From the IMG/VR virus record IMGVR_UViG_3300042695_002574, positions 1-23,455 of that record: a stretch of DNA of 23,455 bases. The stretch is one strand, 5' to 3'. Below the pieces are notes generated by a model, which was given only the letters and a program-made list of their open reading frames with translations, had not been told where the DNA came from and did not search any database. Shown here in pieces: positions 15,069 through 21,206 of the stretch (positions within the stretch are counted from its first letter, which is position 1; each line of letters opens with the position of its first letter). A program made the position numbers and the translations under genes. This stretch comes from a virus.

Positions 15069-15739
15069 AAAATAAAATTTGTATTATTTGTAATATAGAA
15101 AAAGAATCAAATGAAGATAATTTTCCTTATTATAGAGGTAATGATAATATTTTAAAATTTAGAAATGTATGTAAAATTTGTAGAAATAAACAAAAACAAC
15201 AATCTAAAATAAATTTAGGTTTAATTAAAGGTGAAGATAATAGTTTCTATTCAAATCAATTTTTAATAAAAGCAAATTTAATACATGATAATAAATATAA
15301 TTATTCTAAAGTTATTTATAATGGAGTAAGAAATAAAGTAGAAATAATTTGTTTAAAACATGGTTCTTTTGAACAAAGACCAAATGCTCATTTATTAGGA
15401 CAAGGTTGTCCTAACTGTTCAATTTCATTAGGAGAAAATAAAATATTAAAATATTTATTAAGTAAAGATATTTCTTTTAAACAAGAAAAAACATTTGATA
15501 ATAAATTTTGGTTTGATTTTTATATACCTTCATTAAATTTTTGTATTGAATATCAAGGTGAACAACATTATTTAGAAAATAACTTCTTTTCTAAATCTTT
15601 ATTTGAAAATAAAATAATTGATAAAGAAAAAAGAAATTTTTTAAAACAACTAAATATAAGATTATTAATAATACCTTATACAAAATTTTTGAAAATAGAA
15701 GTAATAATAGATAATTATTTAAAATATATTAATGGATAA
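15035..15739 (+). CDS. Free-standing homing endonuclease 3 (zinc motifs, DUF723-like repeat, Vsr-like nuclease)
   Basis: 234 residues if the ATG inside thyX is used. Order: CIIC 16-19 and CKIC 46-49; then a DUF723-like module with FLIKANLIHDNKYNYSKV (76-93), VEIICLKHGSFEQRPNAHL and GCPNC (124-128); then a Vsr/EDxHD-like nuclease with E134, WFDFYIPSLN (D161), IEYQGEQH (E172, H178) and a helical end. This is a standard phage homing endonuclease build. It overlaps thyX by 34 bases and the next gene by 8. The start is uncertain: no other ATG lies before the first zinc pair, and the ATG follows a GGAGG-like stretch that is simply ThyX coding sequence. Confidence 0.86.
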   Translation: METIQENIGIIENKICIICNIEKESNEDNFPYYRGNDNILKFRNVCKICRNKQKQQSKINLGLIKGEDNSFYSNQFLIKANLIHDNKYNYSKVIYNGVRNKVEIICLKHGSFEQRPNAHLLGQGCPNCSISLGENKILKYLLSKDISFKQEKTFDNKFWFDFYIPSLNFCIEYQGEQHYLENNFFSKSLFENKIIDKEKRNFLKQLNIRLLIIPYTKFLKIEVIIDNYLKYING

Positions 15740-16046
15740 TTTTCAATGTTCTTGTGGCAAGACTCATTTTATACCATCTTACAAAACTAAAGTTGTAGAT
15801 GGTGAATTAGTACATTGTGATAAAAAAAGTGGTTTGCCTTTAAAATGTACTTGTAAATCTAAAAAAAATATTTTAATACCAATTGAAAGAGAGGTAGAAG
15901 GATTTACAGGTAATATTGGTGTATTTAGTAGTATGTCACTAACTGAAAAACAATCATCATTAGCTAAACGTAGTAAAAAACATTCAGATAGATTTGCAAA
16001 TTTAAATGATGTTAAATTTAATAGTAAAGGAGGTTTTAATTTATGA
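15732..16046 (+). CDS. FmdB-like small zinc protein
   Basis: 104 residues with a compact cysteine cluster (CSC at 6-8, C29, CTC at 39-41) and a C-terminal SLTEKQSSLAKRSKKHSDRF stretch. Small phage zinc-ribbon proteins related to FmdB often end in this polar helix with KRS-x-x-H. A nucleic-acid or protein-binding adaptor is likely; no enzyme motif is visible. It overlaps endonuclease 3 by eight bases at its start and shares ATGA with the next gene, indicating coupled translation. Before the endonuclease arrived it was probably the direct neighbour of thyX. Confidence 0.62.
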   Translation: MDNFQCSCGKTHFIPSYKTKVVDGELVHCDKKSGLPLKCTCKSKKNILIPIEREVEGFTGNIGVFSSMSLTEKQSSLAKRSKKHSDRFANLNDVKFNSKGGFNL

Positions 16047-16327
16047 GTTACACATTAGAACAAAAAGCATCTACTCTTGCTTCAATAGGAGGTGTTAAAA
16101 TTGCTAATATAGGTAATGAATGGTATGTATTTTCAACTTTTAATGAACCTACACTTCAATCAAAACATATATATCTTGAAGGCAAAAATATAACTAAATT
16201 TTTAGATTCAGTACAAACTGATAATGCTACTTCATTAACTAGTACAGTTAATGCTCATGTAGAAAATTTACCTAAGGAAAAAAGAAAATTTCATGAAGCT
16301 ACTCCATGGCAAATATGGATTCCTTAG
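16043..16327 (+). CDS. Small protein of unknown function
   Basis: 94 residues beginning at the ATGA overlap with the FmdB-like gene, so translationally coupled to it. The sequence suggests a short helix, a strand pair (VKIANIGNEWYVFSTF) and a C-terminal tail ending WQIWIP. No family recognised. It is the last gene before the GC-rich island. Confidence 0.65.
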   Translation: MSYTLEQKASTLASIGGVKIANIGNEWYVFSTFNEPTLQSKHIYLEGKNITKFLDSVQTDNATSLTSTVNAHVENLPKEKRKFHEATPWQIWIP

Positions 16328-16330
16328 AAA

Positions 16331-16430
16331 GTTGCGCCGAAAATCTTTTAGTTGCATGTGTTGCCACTACGACCCTCTAGACCGCCGTAGTTATTTCTAT
16401 TGATTTTTTCGGCACCTTCGCTGCAGTTTC
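16331..16430. ncRNA. GC-rich folded element, candidate structured RNA or origin
   Basis: A hand count gives 46 G+C in these 100 bases, about twice the surroundings, with no convincing coding frame. GCCGAAAA (16336-16343) pairs with TTTTCGGC (16406-16413), and the adjacent ATC/GAT can extend the stem past a two-base bulge. Inside it ACTACG (16366-16371) pairs with CGTAGT (16386-16391) around a 14-base loop. GTTGC occurs at 16331, 16351 and 16360. The nested stems suggest a folded RNA, but strand and class are unknown; a replication origin or recombination site for the adjacent winged-helix gene is equally possible. No known family is recognised. Confidence 0.45.
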
Positions 16431-16456
16431 ATTGATTTGTATAGTAGCCTATACAA
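16408..16456 (+). promoter_or_regulatory. Candidate promoter with palindromic operator
   Basis: TTCG at 16408-16411, 20 bases, TTGATTTG at 16432-16439: each element is one base from consensus with the spacing used elsewhere. TTGTATAG (16437-16444) and CTATACAA (16449-16456) form a perfect 8-bp palindrome around TAGC, covering the end of the -7 box and the expected start of transcription, 13 bases before the ATG at 16470. This is where an autorepressor would bind. Confidence 0.5.
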
Positions 16457-16469
16457 CCCTTATACTAAT

Positions 16470-17126
16470 ATGAAGAAAAAAATAAGTAAATTTAATAATT
16501 CACCATTAACTCAATTAAAAATTGTTGAAGGTTTGTTTAAAGAAGCAAATCTAAAGGAATTATTATATGAACTTAAATTTTATTACTTATTAAAAAATAA
16601 AAACATACAAGGATTTTTTAAAAATGCAAAAATAAAAGTATCTAATTTTTCTCAATCTTACATTTATAAAATGTTTCAAAAACTAACTAAATTAGGTTGG
16701 TTAAAAAAATGTAAAGATGGATATTATTTAATTTCCTATAAAAATTTATTTAATTATTTTGGCATTTCTCCTAAAAAGAAAAAAATATTTTGTATTAGCG
16801 CAAAGCAAATAGCGCAGTTTGAACTTATAATAGCATTTTTTGAAATTAAACTTAATTTATTTAGACAAAATTGGTTAGTTAGAAAGTTAATTAAACAGGT
16901 ATCGATTCAAAAAACTGAACAGGATAAACCGATTAATACCTTTTGCTCTCTATCTTGCCAAGGAATATCTAATTTATTAGGTTATATTTCTGCTAAAAAA
17001 GGTTATGAAATTGAACATGAATTAGTTTCAATGGGTTTAATTAGTATTACTAAAAGAATTAGTAAAAGAGGTAATATGCCTTTGATGACTGAAATAATTT
17101 GTTTAAAATCATTTTCATTATCTTAA
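16470..17126 (+). CDS. Double winged-helix protein, possible replication initiator or autoregulator
   Basis: 218 residues from the ATG at 16470; an upstream TTG at 16437 lies inside the palindrome and is rejected. A first winged-helix-like unit spans about 35-98: SNFSQSYIYKMFQKLTKLGW, then a wing KKCKDGYYLISY. A helical, basic middle (106-150) follows, then a second helix-turn-helix-like unit at about 158-196 (LSCQGISNLLGYISAKKGY, then ELVSMGLISITKR). The strongly basic charge fits DNA binding. No catalytic residues are seen. Two winged helices beside a structured, GC-rich, non-coding element recall replication initiators of small replicons, but an autoregulator acting on the palindrome is also plausible. 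Unlike most genes here it is not tightly packed with its neighbours, suggesting independent acquisition. Confidence 0.6.
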   Translation: MKKKISKFNNSPLTQLKIVEGLFKEANLKELLYELKFYYLLKNKNIQGFFKNAKIKVSNFSQSYIYKMFQKLTKLGWLKKCKDGYYLISYKNLFNYFGISPKKKKIFCISAKQIAQFELIIAFFEIKLNLFRQNWLVRKLIKQVSIQKTEQDKPINTFCSLSCQGISNLLGYISAKKGYEIEHELVSMGLISITKRISKRGNMPLMTEIICLKSFSLS

Positions 17127-17182
17127 TGGAAATTCCCATGCTTAGGATTGGTTAATTAGGAAATAAATAAAATACACAATAA

Positions 17183-17698
17183 ATGGTTATATATATTTAT
17201 ACAGATGGAAGTTGTTGGCACAAAACAAGAGAAGGAGGTATTGGTATAAATTTATTAATAAAAGAAAATGATAAAGTAATTTTACAACAATCATTTTATA
17301 AAGGTTTTTATGATACTACTATTAATCGTATGGAATTGTTAGCAGTTTTATTTGCTTTAAAATTAATTAATAACCCAAATGTACAAATTAATATTATATC
17401 AGATTCTGAATATGCAGTTAATTGTACTAAAAAAGGAATTAATATTAAAAATGGTACATATATTGAATATAGAATAGATTATAAAAATAAAGATATAATA
17501 GATATATTGTATAACCAAATTCAATATTTTACAAATTTAAATATATCTTGGACGAGAGGACATGATGGGAATGAAAATAATAATATTGCTGATAAATTAG
17601 CTTCAATTGCTTATCATGATAGTAAAAATAATAAAATAAAAGATAGTGGTTATTTTACTAAAGATGTAATAAATGATATAAAACTTTTTAAAAAATAA
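17183..17698 (+). CDS. rnhA: Ribonuclease HI
   Basis: 171 residues, close to the bacterial length of about 155. All catalytic positions are present: D8 (YTDGS), E51 (NRMELLAV), D74 (ISDSEY) and D137 (IADKLAS), with the accessory histidine H127 in TRGHDGN. It removes RNA from RNA-DNA hybrids, such as lagging-strand primers. A 23-residue polar tail follows the last helix. The gene is preceded by a 56-base gap with no clear promoter and followed by a terminator. Confidence 0.95.
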   Translation: MVIYIYTDGSCWHKTREGGIGINLLIKENDKVILQQSFYKGFYDTTINRMELLAVLFALKLINNPNVQINIISDSEYAVNCTKKGINIKNGTYIEYRIDYKNKDIIDILYNQIQYFTNLNISWTRGHDGNENNNIADKLASIAYHDSKNNKIKDSGYFTKDVINDIKLFKK

Positions 17699-17744
17699 AT
17701 ATATTTGTATTAAAATTATTATTACAAATATAGAAAAATTTTTA

Positions 17745-17775
17745 AATCTCCAAGTTTTTTCTTCGGAGATTTTTT
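17745..17775 (+). terminator. Terminator after rnhA, overlapping the next promoter
   Basis: AATCTCC (17745-17751) pairs with GGAGATT (17765-17771); AAG (17752-17754) with CTT (17761-17763) extends it past a one-base bulge, with a six-T loop, followed by Ts to 17775. It lies in the spacer and upstream element of the following promoter. Confidence 0.7.
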
Positions 17776-17785
17776 CGTACCTTTG
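17754..17785 (+). promoter_or_regulatory. Bacteroidota-type promoter (module B)
   Basis: TACCTTTG at 17778-17785 is an exact -7 box, preceded by TTTTTCG as in modules A and C. The upstream element at the 20-base spacing is GTTT rather than TTTG. The early transcribed sequence AGAGAATTAAGG is identical to module A. It drives the gene at 17854 and probably the following small-gene run. Confidence 0.72.
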
Positions 17786-17825
17786 TTAGAGAATTAAGGG
17801 TTACAAATGTATAAACTTAATTTAA

Positions 17826-17852
17826 AATTGTAAAAGTTTAAAAATTGTAAAA
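17826..17852 (+). promoter_or_regulatory. Twin AATTGTAAAA leader elements (module B)
   Basis: AATTGTAAAA at 17826-17835 and 17843-17852, start to start 17 bases, the second ending one base before the ATG at 17854, exactly as in modules A and C. Confidence 0.6.
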
Positions 17853-17853
17853 A

Positions 17854-18432
17854 ATGTCAACTATCAAATTAACAACTATAGGTAATAGTTATTGGAATAA
17901 AACAGGTGCTTACCAAAGTGAATATGAATATCTTTATCAATTAAATGTTCCTAATCAAGGAATAGCTAAAACACTTAATGGCGAATTAATAAGAAGTATT
18001 TCCAGATTATTTTATGAATATTGCAATAATGGTAATTGTAATGCTTGTGAAGAAAAAATTAAATATCATACCTATGATGTTACTTGCTCCAATTGTAATG
18101 GTGATGGAATAATTGATGAAGAAGAATGTACTAATTGCGGTGGTAGTGGTCTTGAAGAAGAGGAAGAAGAATATATCGAAGATACTTTAGTTACTCCTCA
18201 TTATCAAATTTTTATAGATTTAATTGAAAAAACTGTACCATATATAGAAAGTACTATTAATGCAGTTAGAGAAATTATTTTAATAGCTGGTTCTCATGGT
18301 ACAACTTATTTTGATGATAAATTAATGGTAACATATAATGAACTTTGTGATAAAGTAATATTTTATGTTTTAACTAATGAAGATAAAGAAATACCTTCTT
18401 GGTATATAGAACAATATAATTCACTTTTTTAA
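17854..18432 (+). CDS. Phage protein of unknown function with DnaJ-like CxxCxGxG motifs
   Basis: 192 residues. N-terminal part: GNSYWNKTGAYQSEYEYLYQ (10-29), LNVPNQG, then GELIRSISRLFYEYCNNGNCN, a pattern I associate with a widespread phage protein of unknown role. Inserted at 62-97 are cysteine pairs C62/C65, C78/C81 and C92/C95, the last two in CSNCNGDG and CTNCGGSG, as in the DnaJ zinc domain, followed by an acidic run of Glu. The C-terminus is helical and includes a YNELCDKVIFYVL segment. The zinc part may bind protein or RNA; there is no J domain. It is the first gene behind promoter B and may be co-regulated with the DUF932-like and DUF2786 genes that share the leader. Confidence 0.72.
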   Translation: MSTIKLTTIGNSYWNKTGAYQSEYEYLYQLNVPNQGIAKTLNGELIRSISRLFYEYCNNGNCNACEEKIKYHTYDVTCSNCNGDGIIDEEECTNCGGSGLEEEEEEYIEDTLVTPHYQIFIDLIEKTVPYIESTINAVREIILIAGSHGTTYFDDKLMVTYNELCDKVIFYVLTNEDKEIPSWYIEQYNSLF

Positions 18433-18443
18433 TTTTATTATTT

Positions 18444-19217
18444 ATGAATAATCAATATATAGAATTGCTTGAATTGTATAAAAAAGCATTTGAAATTAGA
18501 GATAAATATGGTGTAATTATACACTCTATGATTGGTAATAGACAAGGTTTTAATATCGAATCAGATATTTGGGATTGGAATCTTAAAAGTGACATTTATT
18601 GGACTGCTTGTTTGATAAATGAAAAAACTGGTAAATGGATTGGTTATGAAGGAGATTGTAAAGGTATTCAATATACTTCCGAAGTAGGATTTGATACTGA
18701 AAAAGAAGCTTTAGAAGATGGTTTTATTTTATTTGAAAAATGGAAAAATAATCCATTATTAAATGATAATACTCGTCGTTTATTTATTGAATTAGAAGAA
18801 GTAGATGATAAGCATTTAAAATCATTAGCAAAATGTTTTAACATTAAAGATGATGATTGGAAGTTTGATAAAATATTTGATAGTGAAAGTGTTTATGATA
18901 TATATAGTGTATTAGATAGTATTGAAGAAAGTGATGAAATTTATGCTGATACTGCTTTAGTTAATTCACTTTTTAGTATGGGAAGTGGTAATTTATTTAA
19001 TTCATTAATGCATCATGCAATTTCAAGAAATATTAAAGATAAAAAAATCTTTATATTTAGAAAACAAAAAGAAATTCATTGGGATAATTTAAAAAGAAAG
19101 TTATTTATATCTACTTTTGTCAATAATAATAATCAATTATTTGTAATTGATGAAGATACAAGTGATTGTTATAAATGGAAATTAGTAGATGTTAGTTCAA
19201 TTATTGAAGAAATGTAA
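18444..19217 (+). CDS. Protein of unknown function, 257 residues
   Basis: Acidic, soluble protein without signal peptide or membrane segment. The N-terminal third has many aromatics (IWDWNLKSDIYWTACLI) and a TEKEALEDGFILFEKW helix, a form seen in small phage proteins of unknown role; the middle is Asp/Glu-rich and the C-terminal third is mixed strand and helix. No catalytic motif recognised. It starts 11 bases after the preceding stop, so it belongs to the unit driven from promoter B. Confidence 0.72.
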   Translation: MNNQYIELLELYKKAFEIRDKYGVIIHSMIGNRQGFNIESDIWDWNLKSDIYWTACLINEKTGKWIGYEGDCKGIQYTSEVGFDTEKEALEDGFILFEKWKNNPLLNDNTRRLFIELEEVDDKHLKSLAKCFNIKDDDWKFDKIFDSESVYDIYSVLDSIEESDEIYADTALVNSLFSMGSGNLFNSLMHHAISRNIKDKKIFIFRKQKEIHWDNLKRKLFISTFVNNNNQLFVIDEDTSDCYKWKLVDVSSIIEEM

Positions 19218-19227
19218 AATTAAAATT

Positions 19228-19509
19228 ATGCAAAATTTAGCTTTGCTTAGCCAAGCAGATATTGAAAGGAAGTTAAAATTACCTATTCTTTTAGGAGAAG
19301 GACAAAATAGTGATTATTTAGTACAATTATTTTATAATCCTTATGCTGCTGGTTCTTTTAAAGATTATACTGTAAAAGTATTTGATAAGAAATTTGGCAG
19401 TAGCGAACATGGAAAAAATGAATATGAAGGCATACACTTGGTAAGTGCAATTGAAACTTATAATAAATGTATCGAAAAATTTCAAATTGTAAAAGATGCA
19501 AACATATAA
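19228..19509 (+). CDS. Small protein of unknown function
   Basis: 93 residues from the ATG at 19228, which follows the previous stop by ten bases in an A-rich context. An ATG at 19189 in the same frame lies within the previous gene and is less likely. It has a short helical N-terminus, a strand-rich centre (YTVKVFDKKFG) and a C-terminal helix. No family recognised. It overlaps the next gene by 14 bases. Confidence 0.66.
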   Translation: MQNLALLSQADIERKLKLPILLGEGQNSDYLVQLFYNPYAAGSFKDYTVKVFDKKFGSSEHGKNEYEGIHLVSAIETYNKCIEKFQIVKDANI

Positions 19510-19804
19510 TAAAACATCTTCATCCTTTACTAAAGGAGATATTTCACTATTACCTATTTCAGTATTAGCTGAAATTAAAAAAATAATTGGTTATCAAAAT
19601 TTTCAATATAAAGAATGTTTTGAAGAAAAAAATGGTTGTATAATTGTTTATACCAATGAAAGAAAATTATTTATTTATCCAAGTACTAAAAAAGTTGTAG
19701 CTGAAATGCCTTCTGTAAAAGTATCTAAATGGATTGCAAAAGTTGAACAATATTTAATAACATTTGAAAATACATTAGAAGATGAAGTTTCTAACTCACT
19801 TTAA
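19496..19804 (+). CDS. Small protein of unknown function
   Basis: 102 residues. A Ser/Thr-rich N-terminus is followed by a helix (SVLAEIKKII), two to three strands (GCIIVYTNERKLFIYP) and a final helix. The overlap with both neighbours (14 and 23 bases) indicates a compact operon. No family recognised. Confidence 0.66.
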   Translation: MQTYNKTSSSFTKGDISLLPISVLAEIKKIIGYQNFQYKECFEEKNGCIIVYTNERKLFIYPSTKKVVAEMPSVKVSKWIAKVEQYLITFENTLEDEVSNSL

Positions 19805-19976
19805 TAAAGAACATTTTAATTTCTATAAAAGAGTTGCTGCAGGTGTTAATAAAATAATAGGTAAAAAAGCTATAAATGTAAAATTATCTATTTCTGGTTT
19901 AAGAGGGGTAATAGAATATGATTGTTCTGAAATAGAATTATTAATTTATTATAAAATTGCAGCTAAATATTACTAA
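19782..19976 (+). CDS. Very small basic protein of unknown function
   Basis: 64 residues, overlapping the previous gene by 23 bases. Basic N-terminal half (HFNKEHFNFYKRVAAG) and a strand-like second half. No recognised motif. The frame fills the space between its neighbours exactly, which supports it, but its shortness keeps confidence moderate. Confidence 0.55.
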   Translation: MKFLTHFNKEHFNFYKRVAAGVNKIIGKKAINVKLSISGLRGVIEYDCSEIELLIYYKIAAKYY

Positions 19977-19977
19977 A

Positions 19978-20211
19978 ATGAAAGAAGAAATAACAAAAAT
20001 AATCAATACTCATTTTGTAGCTGGTAAAACAGATATAGAACAAGCTACAACTAAAGTAATTGAGTTATTTGAAAAACAAAATGAAGAACTTATTACAATA
20101 TTAAATAATTTTAATAAGTATTGCGAATCTAATTCAATTGGAGATAAGATGGCTTTATTCAATGACCCTTATTATAAAGCAAAATTATTTTTAAAAAATT
20201 TAAAATCATGA
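19978..20211 (+). CDS. Small helical protein of unknown function
   Basis: 77 residues from the ATG at 19978, one base after the previous stop; a TTG at 19957 in frame is rejected because it lies in the previous gene. Almost wholly helical and acidic, ending in DPYYKAKLFLKNLKS. Shares ATGA with the next gene, so coupled. Confidence 0.62.
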   Translation: MKEEITKIINTHFVAGKTDIEQATTKVIELFEKQNEELITILNNFNKYCESNSIGDKMALFNDPYYKAKLFLKNLKS

Positions 20212-20435
20212 ATATTTTAACAATTGAACAATTAGATAAATTAGATTTATCTGATTTGTGTGATTTTATTGAAAATTATGCTATTTTTATTAAAGTAATA
20301 CCTTGTGAAGATAGACAATATTCTTCTCTTGCTCCTCTTGCCAGTGAAGAGCAAAAAGAATGTTATAATAATGCAGTTAAAATGTATAATGAAAAAGCTA
20401 AATCATGTATTTTTAGATTAATTGTAAAAAAATAA
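20208..20435 (+). CDS. Small acidic protein of unknown function
   Basis: 75 residues, starting in the ATGA overlap. Hydrophobic/acidic N-terminal helix (LDKLDLSDLCDFIENYAIF) and a short basic end. Three cysteines (C17, C33, C51) and a late C66, not arranged as a zinc motif. No family recognised. Confidence 0.6.
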   Translation: MNILTIEQLDKLDLSDLCDFIENYAIFIKVIPCEDRQYSSLAPLASEEQKECYNNAVKMYNEKAKSCIFRLIVKK

Positions 20436-20436
20436 T

Positions 20437-20670
20437 ATGAAAAAAGAAAAAGAAGTTAAAATAAAAAATAAAAAAATACCAAAAGAAAAGAAAGTTGTTG
20501 AATATTTCGATGTAGATAAATTTGCTCAGCAATATTATCCAAATAATAAAGTTTTTGTTAGTAATAATCATAATTTTGGTGTAAAAGTATATAGTACTAA
20601 AAGTATGTTTAGTGGTAAAACATCAACTGCTTCTCAAACATCATTTAAAACAAGAAAAATTAAAGCGTAA
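20437..20670 (+). CDS. Small lysine-rich protein
   Basis: 77 residues, starting one base after the previous stop and overlapping the next by the TAATG pattern. Very basic ends (MKKEKEVKIKNKKIPKEKK and KTRKIKA) flank a Ser/Thr/Asn-rich centre, so a disordered nucleic-acid-binding protein is possible. No domain recognised. Confidence 0.6.
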   Translation: MKKEKEVKIKNKKIPKEKKVVEYFDVDKFAQQYYPNNKVFVSNNHNFGVKVYSTKSMFSGKTSTASQTSFKTRKIKA

Positions 20671-21101
20671 TGGCAAAAAAAGCAAAGTTTAAACTTTATT
20701 TTAAAGACAGTAATGGTACTGTTAAAGTTATTAAACATCCGTTAATTTTAGGTTTTTTAGCATCTAAGCTTGAAGAAATTATTGCTGAATTTAATAGATT
20801 AAGTTCTAAAAATCACATTCCAAAAGCAGAAGAAGTATTAACTTATTATTACGATATCGAACATTTTGTAAAATTTGCAGGTGCTTTTAATCAAGACCCT
20901 TCTTTAATAAAAATTAAAGTTAAATTTGAAGCAATTAATGCAGATGGTACAACTGAAATTAAAAATGTCTTAGAAAATAGAAAAGGATATACTATTTTTT
21001 ATGATTCTTACAGACCATTATGTAATATTTGTTTAGTACCTGAAAATAAAATTATTAAACAATTAGAACAAACTTCTAATAAAGAAAATCCATTTTTATA
21101 A
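20670..21101 (+). CDS. Protein of unknown function, 143 residues
   Basis: Starts on the TAATG overlap and is the last gene before promoter C. Strand-rich N-terminus (KFKLYFKDSNGTVKVI), a central helix with a YYYDIEHFVKFAGAF segment, and a strand-rich second half. No known family, signal peptide or membrane segment. Confidence 0.68.
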   Translation: MAKKAKFKLYFKDSNGTVKVIKHPLILGFLASKLEEIIAEFNRLSSKNHIPKAEEVLTYYYDIEHFVKFAGAFNQDPSLIKIKVKFEAINADGTTEIKNVLENRKGYTIFYDSYRPLCNICLVPENKIIKQLEQTSNKENPFL

Positions 21102-21108
21102 AGAAAAA

Positions 21109-21140
21109 TTTGGAGAGTTTAAAAATTTTTCGTACCTTCG
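21109..21140 (+). promoter_or_regulatory. Bacteroidota-type promoter (module C)
   Basis: TTTG at 21109-21112, 20 bases, TACCTTCG at 21133-21140, the same elements and spacing as module A, with GAAAAATTTGGAGA shared upstream. The spacer includes the self-complementary AAAAATTTTT. It begins eight bases after the previous stop with no terminator between, so transcripts may read through. Confidence 0.82.
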
Positions 21141-21179
21141 CAGGAGAAATAATTAATACAAATATATTAAATTTATTTC

Positions 21180-21205
21180 AATTGTAAAAACTTAAAATTG
21201 TAAAA
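21180..21205 (+). promoter_or_regulatory. Twin AATTGTAAAA leader elements (module C)
   Basis: Copies at 21180-21189 and 21196-21205, start to start 16 bases, the second ending one base before the ATG at 21207. Confidence 0.6.
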
Positions 21206-21206
21206 A

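Noticed and set aside
15066-15110. Possible reassignment of TAG, since thyX and two other genes end in TAG
   Set aside because: Reading through TAG at 15066, 16325 or 5185 gives short tails without family similarity and soon meets another stop, so TAG works as a stop here.
13893-15739. thyX split by an intron carrying endonuclease 3
   Set aside because: ThyX motifs are complete through the GGWKQYRK end before the overlap, and no further ThyX sequence is found after the endonuclease, so this is a free-standing homing gene rather than an intron.
16331-16430. GC-rich island as an integron-type attC site or an IS terminal hairpin
   Set aside because: The expected attC core sites are not found at the ends, and no transposase or integrase gene is adjacent.
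16437-16469. TTG start adding eleven residues to the winged-helix protein
   Set aside because: The added codons are the palindrome itself; the ATG at 16470 is better placed downstream of the likely transcription start.
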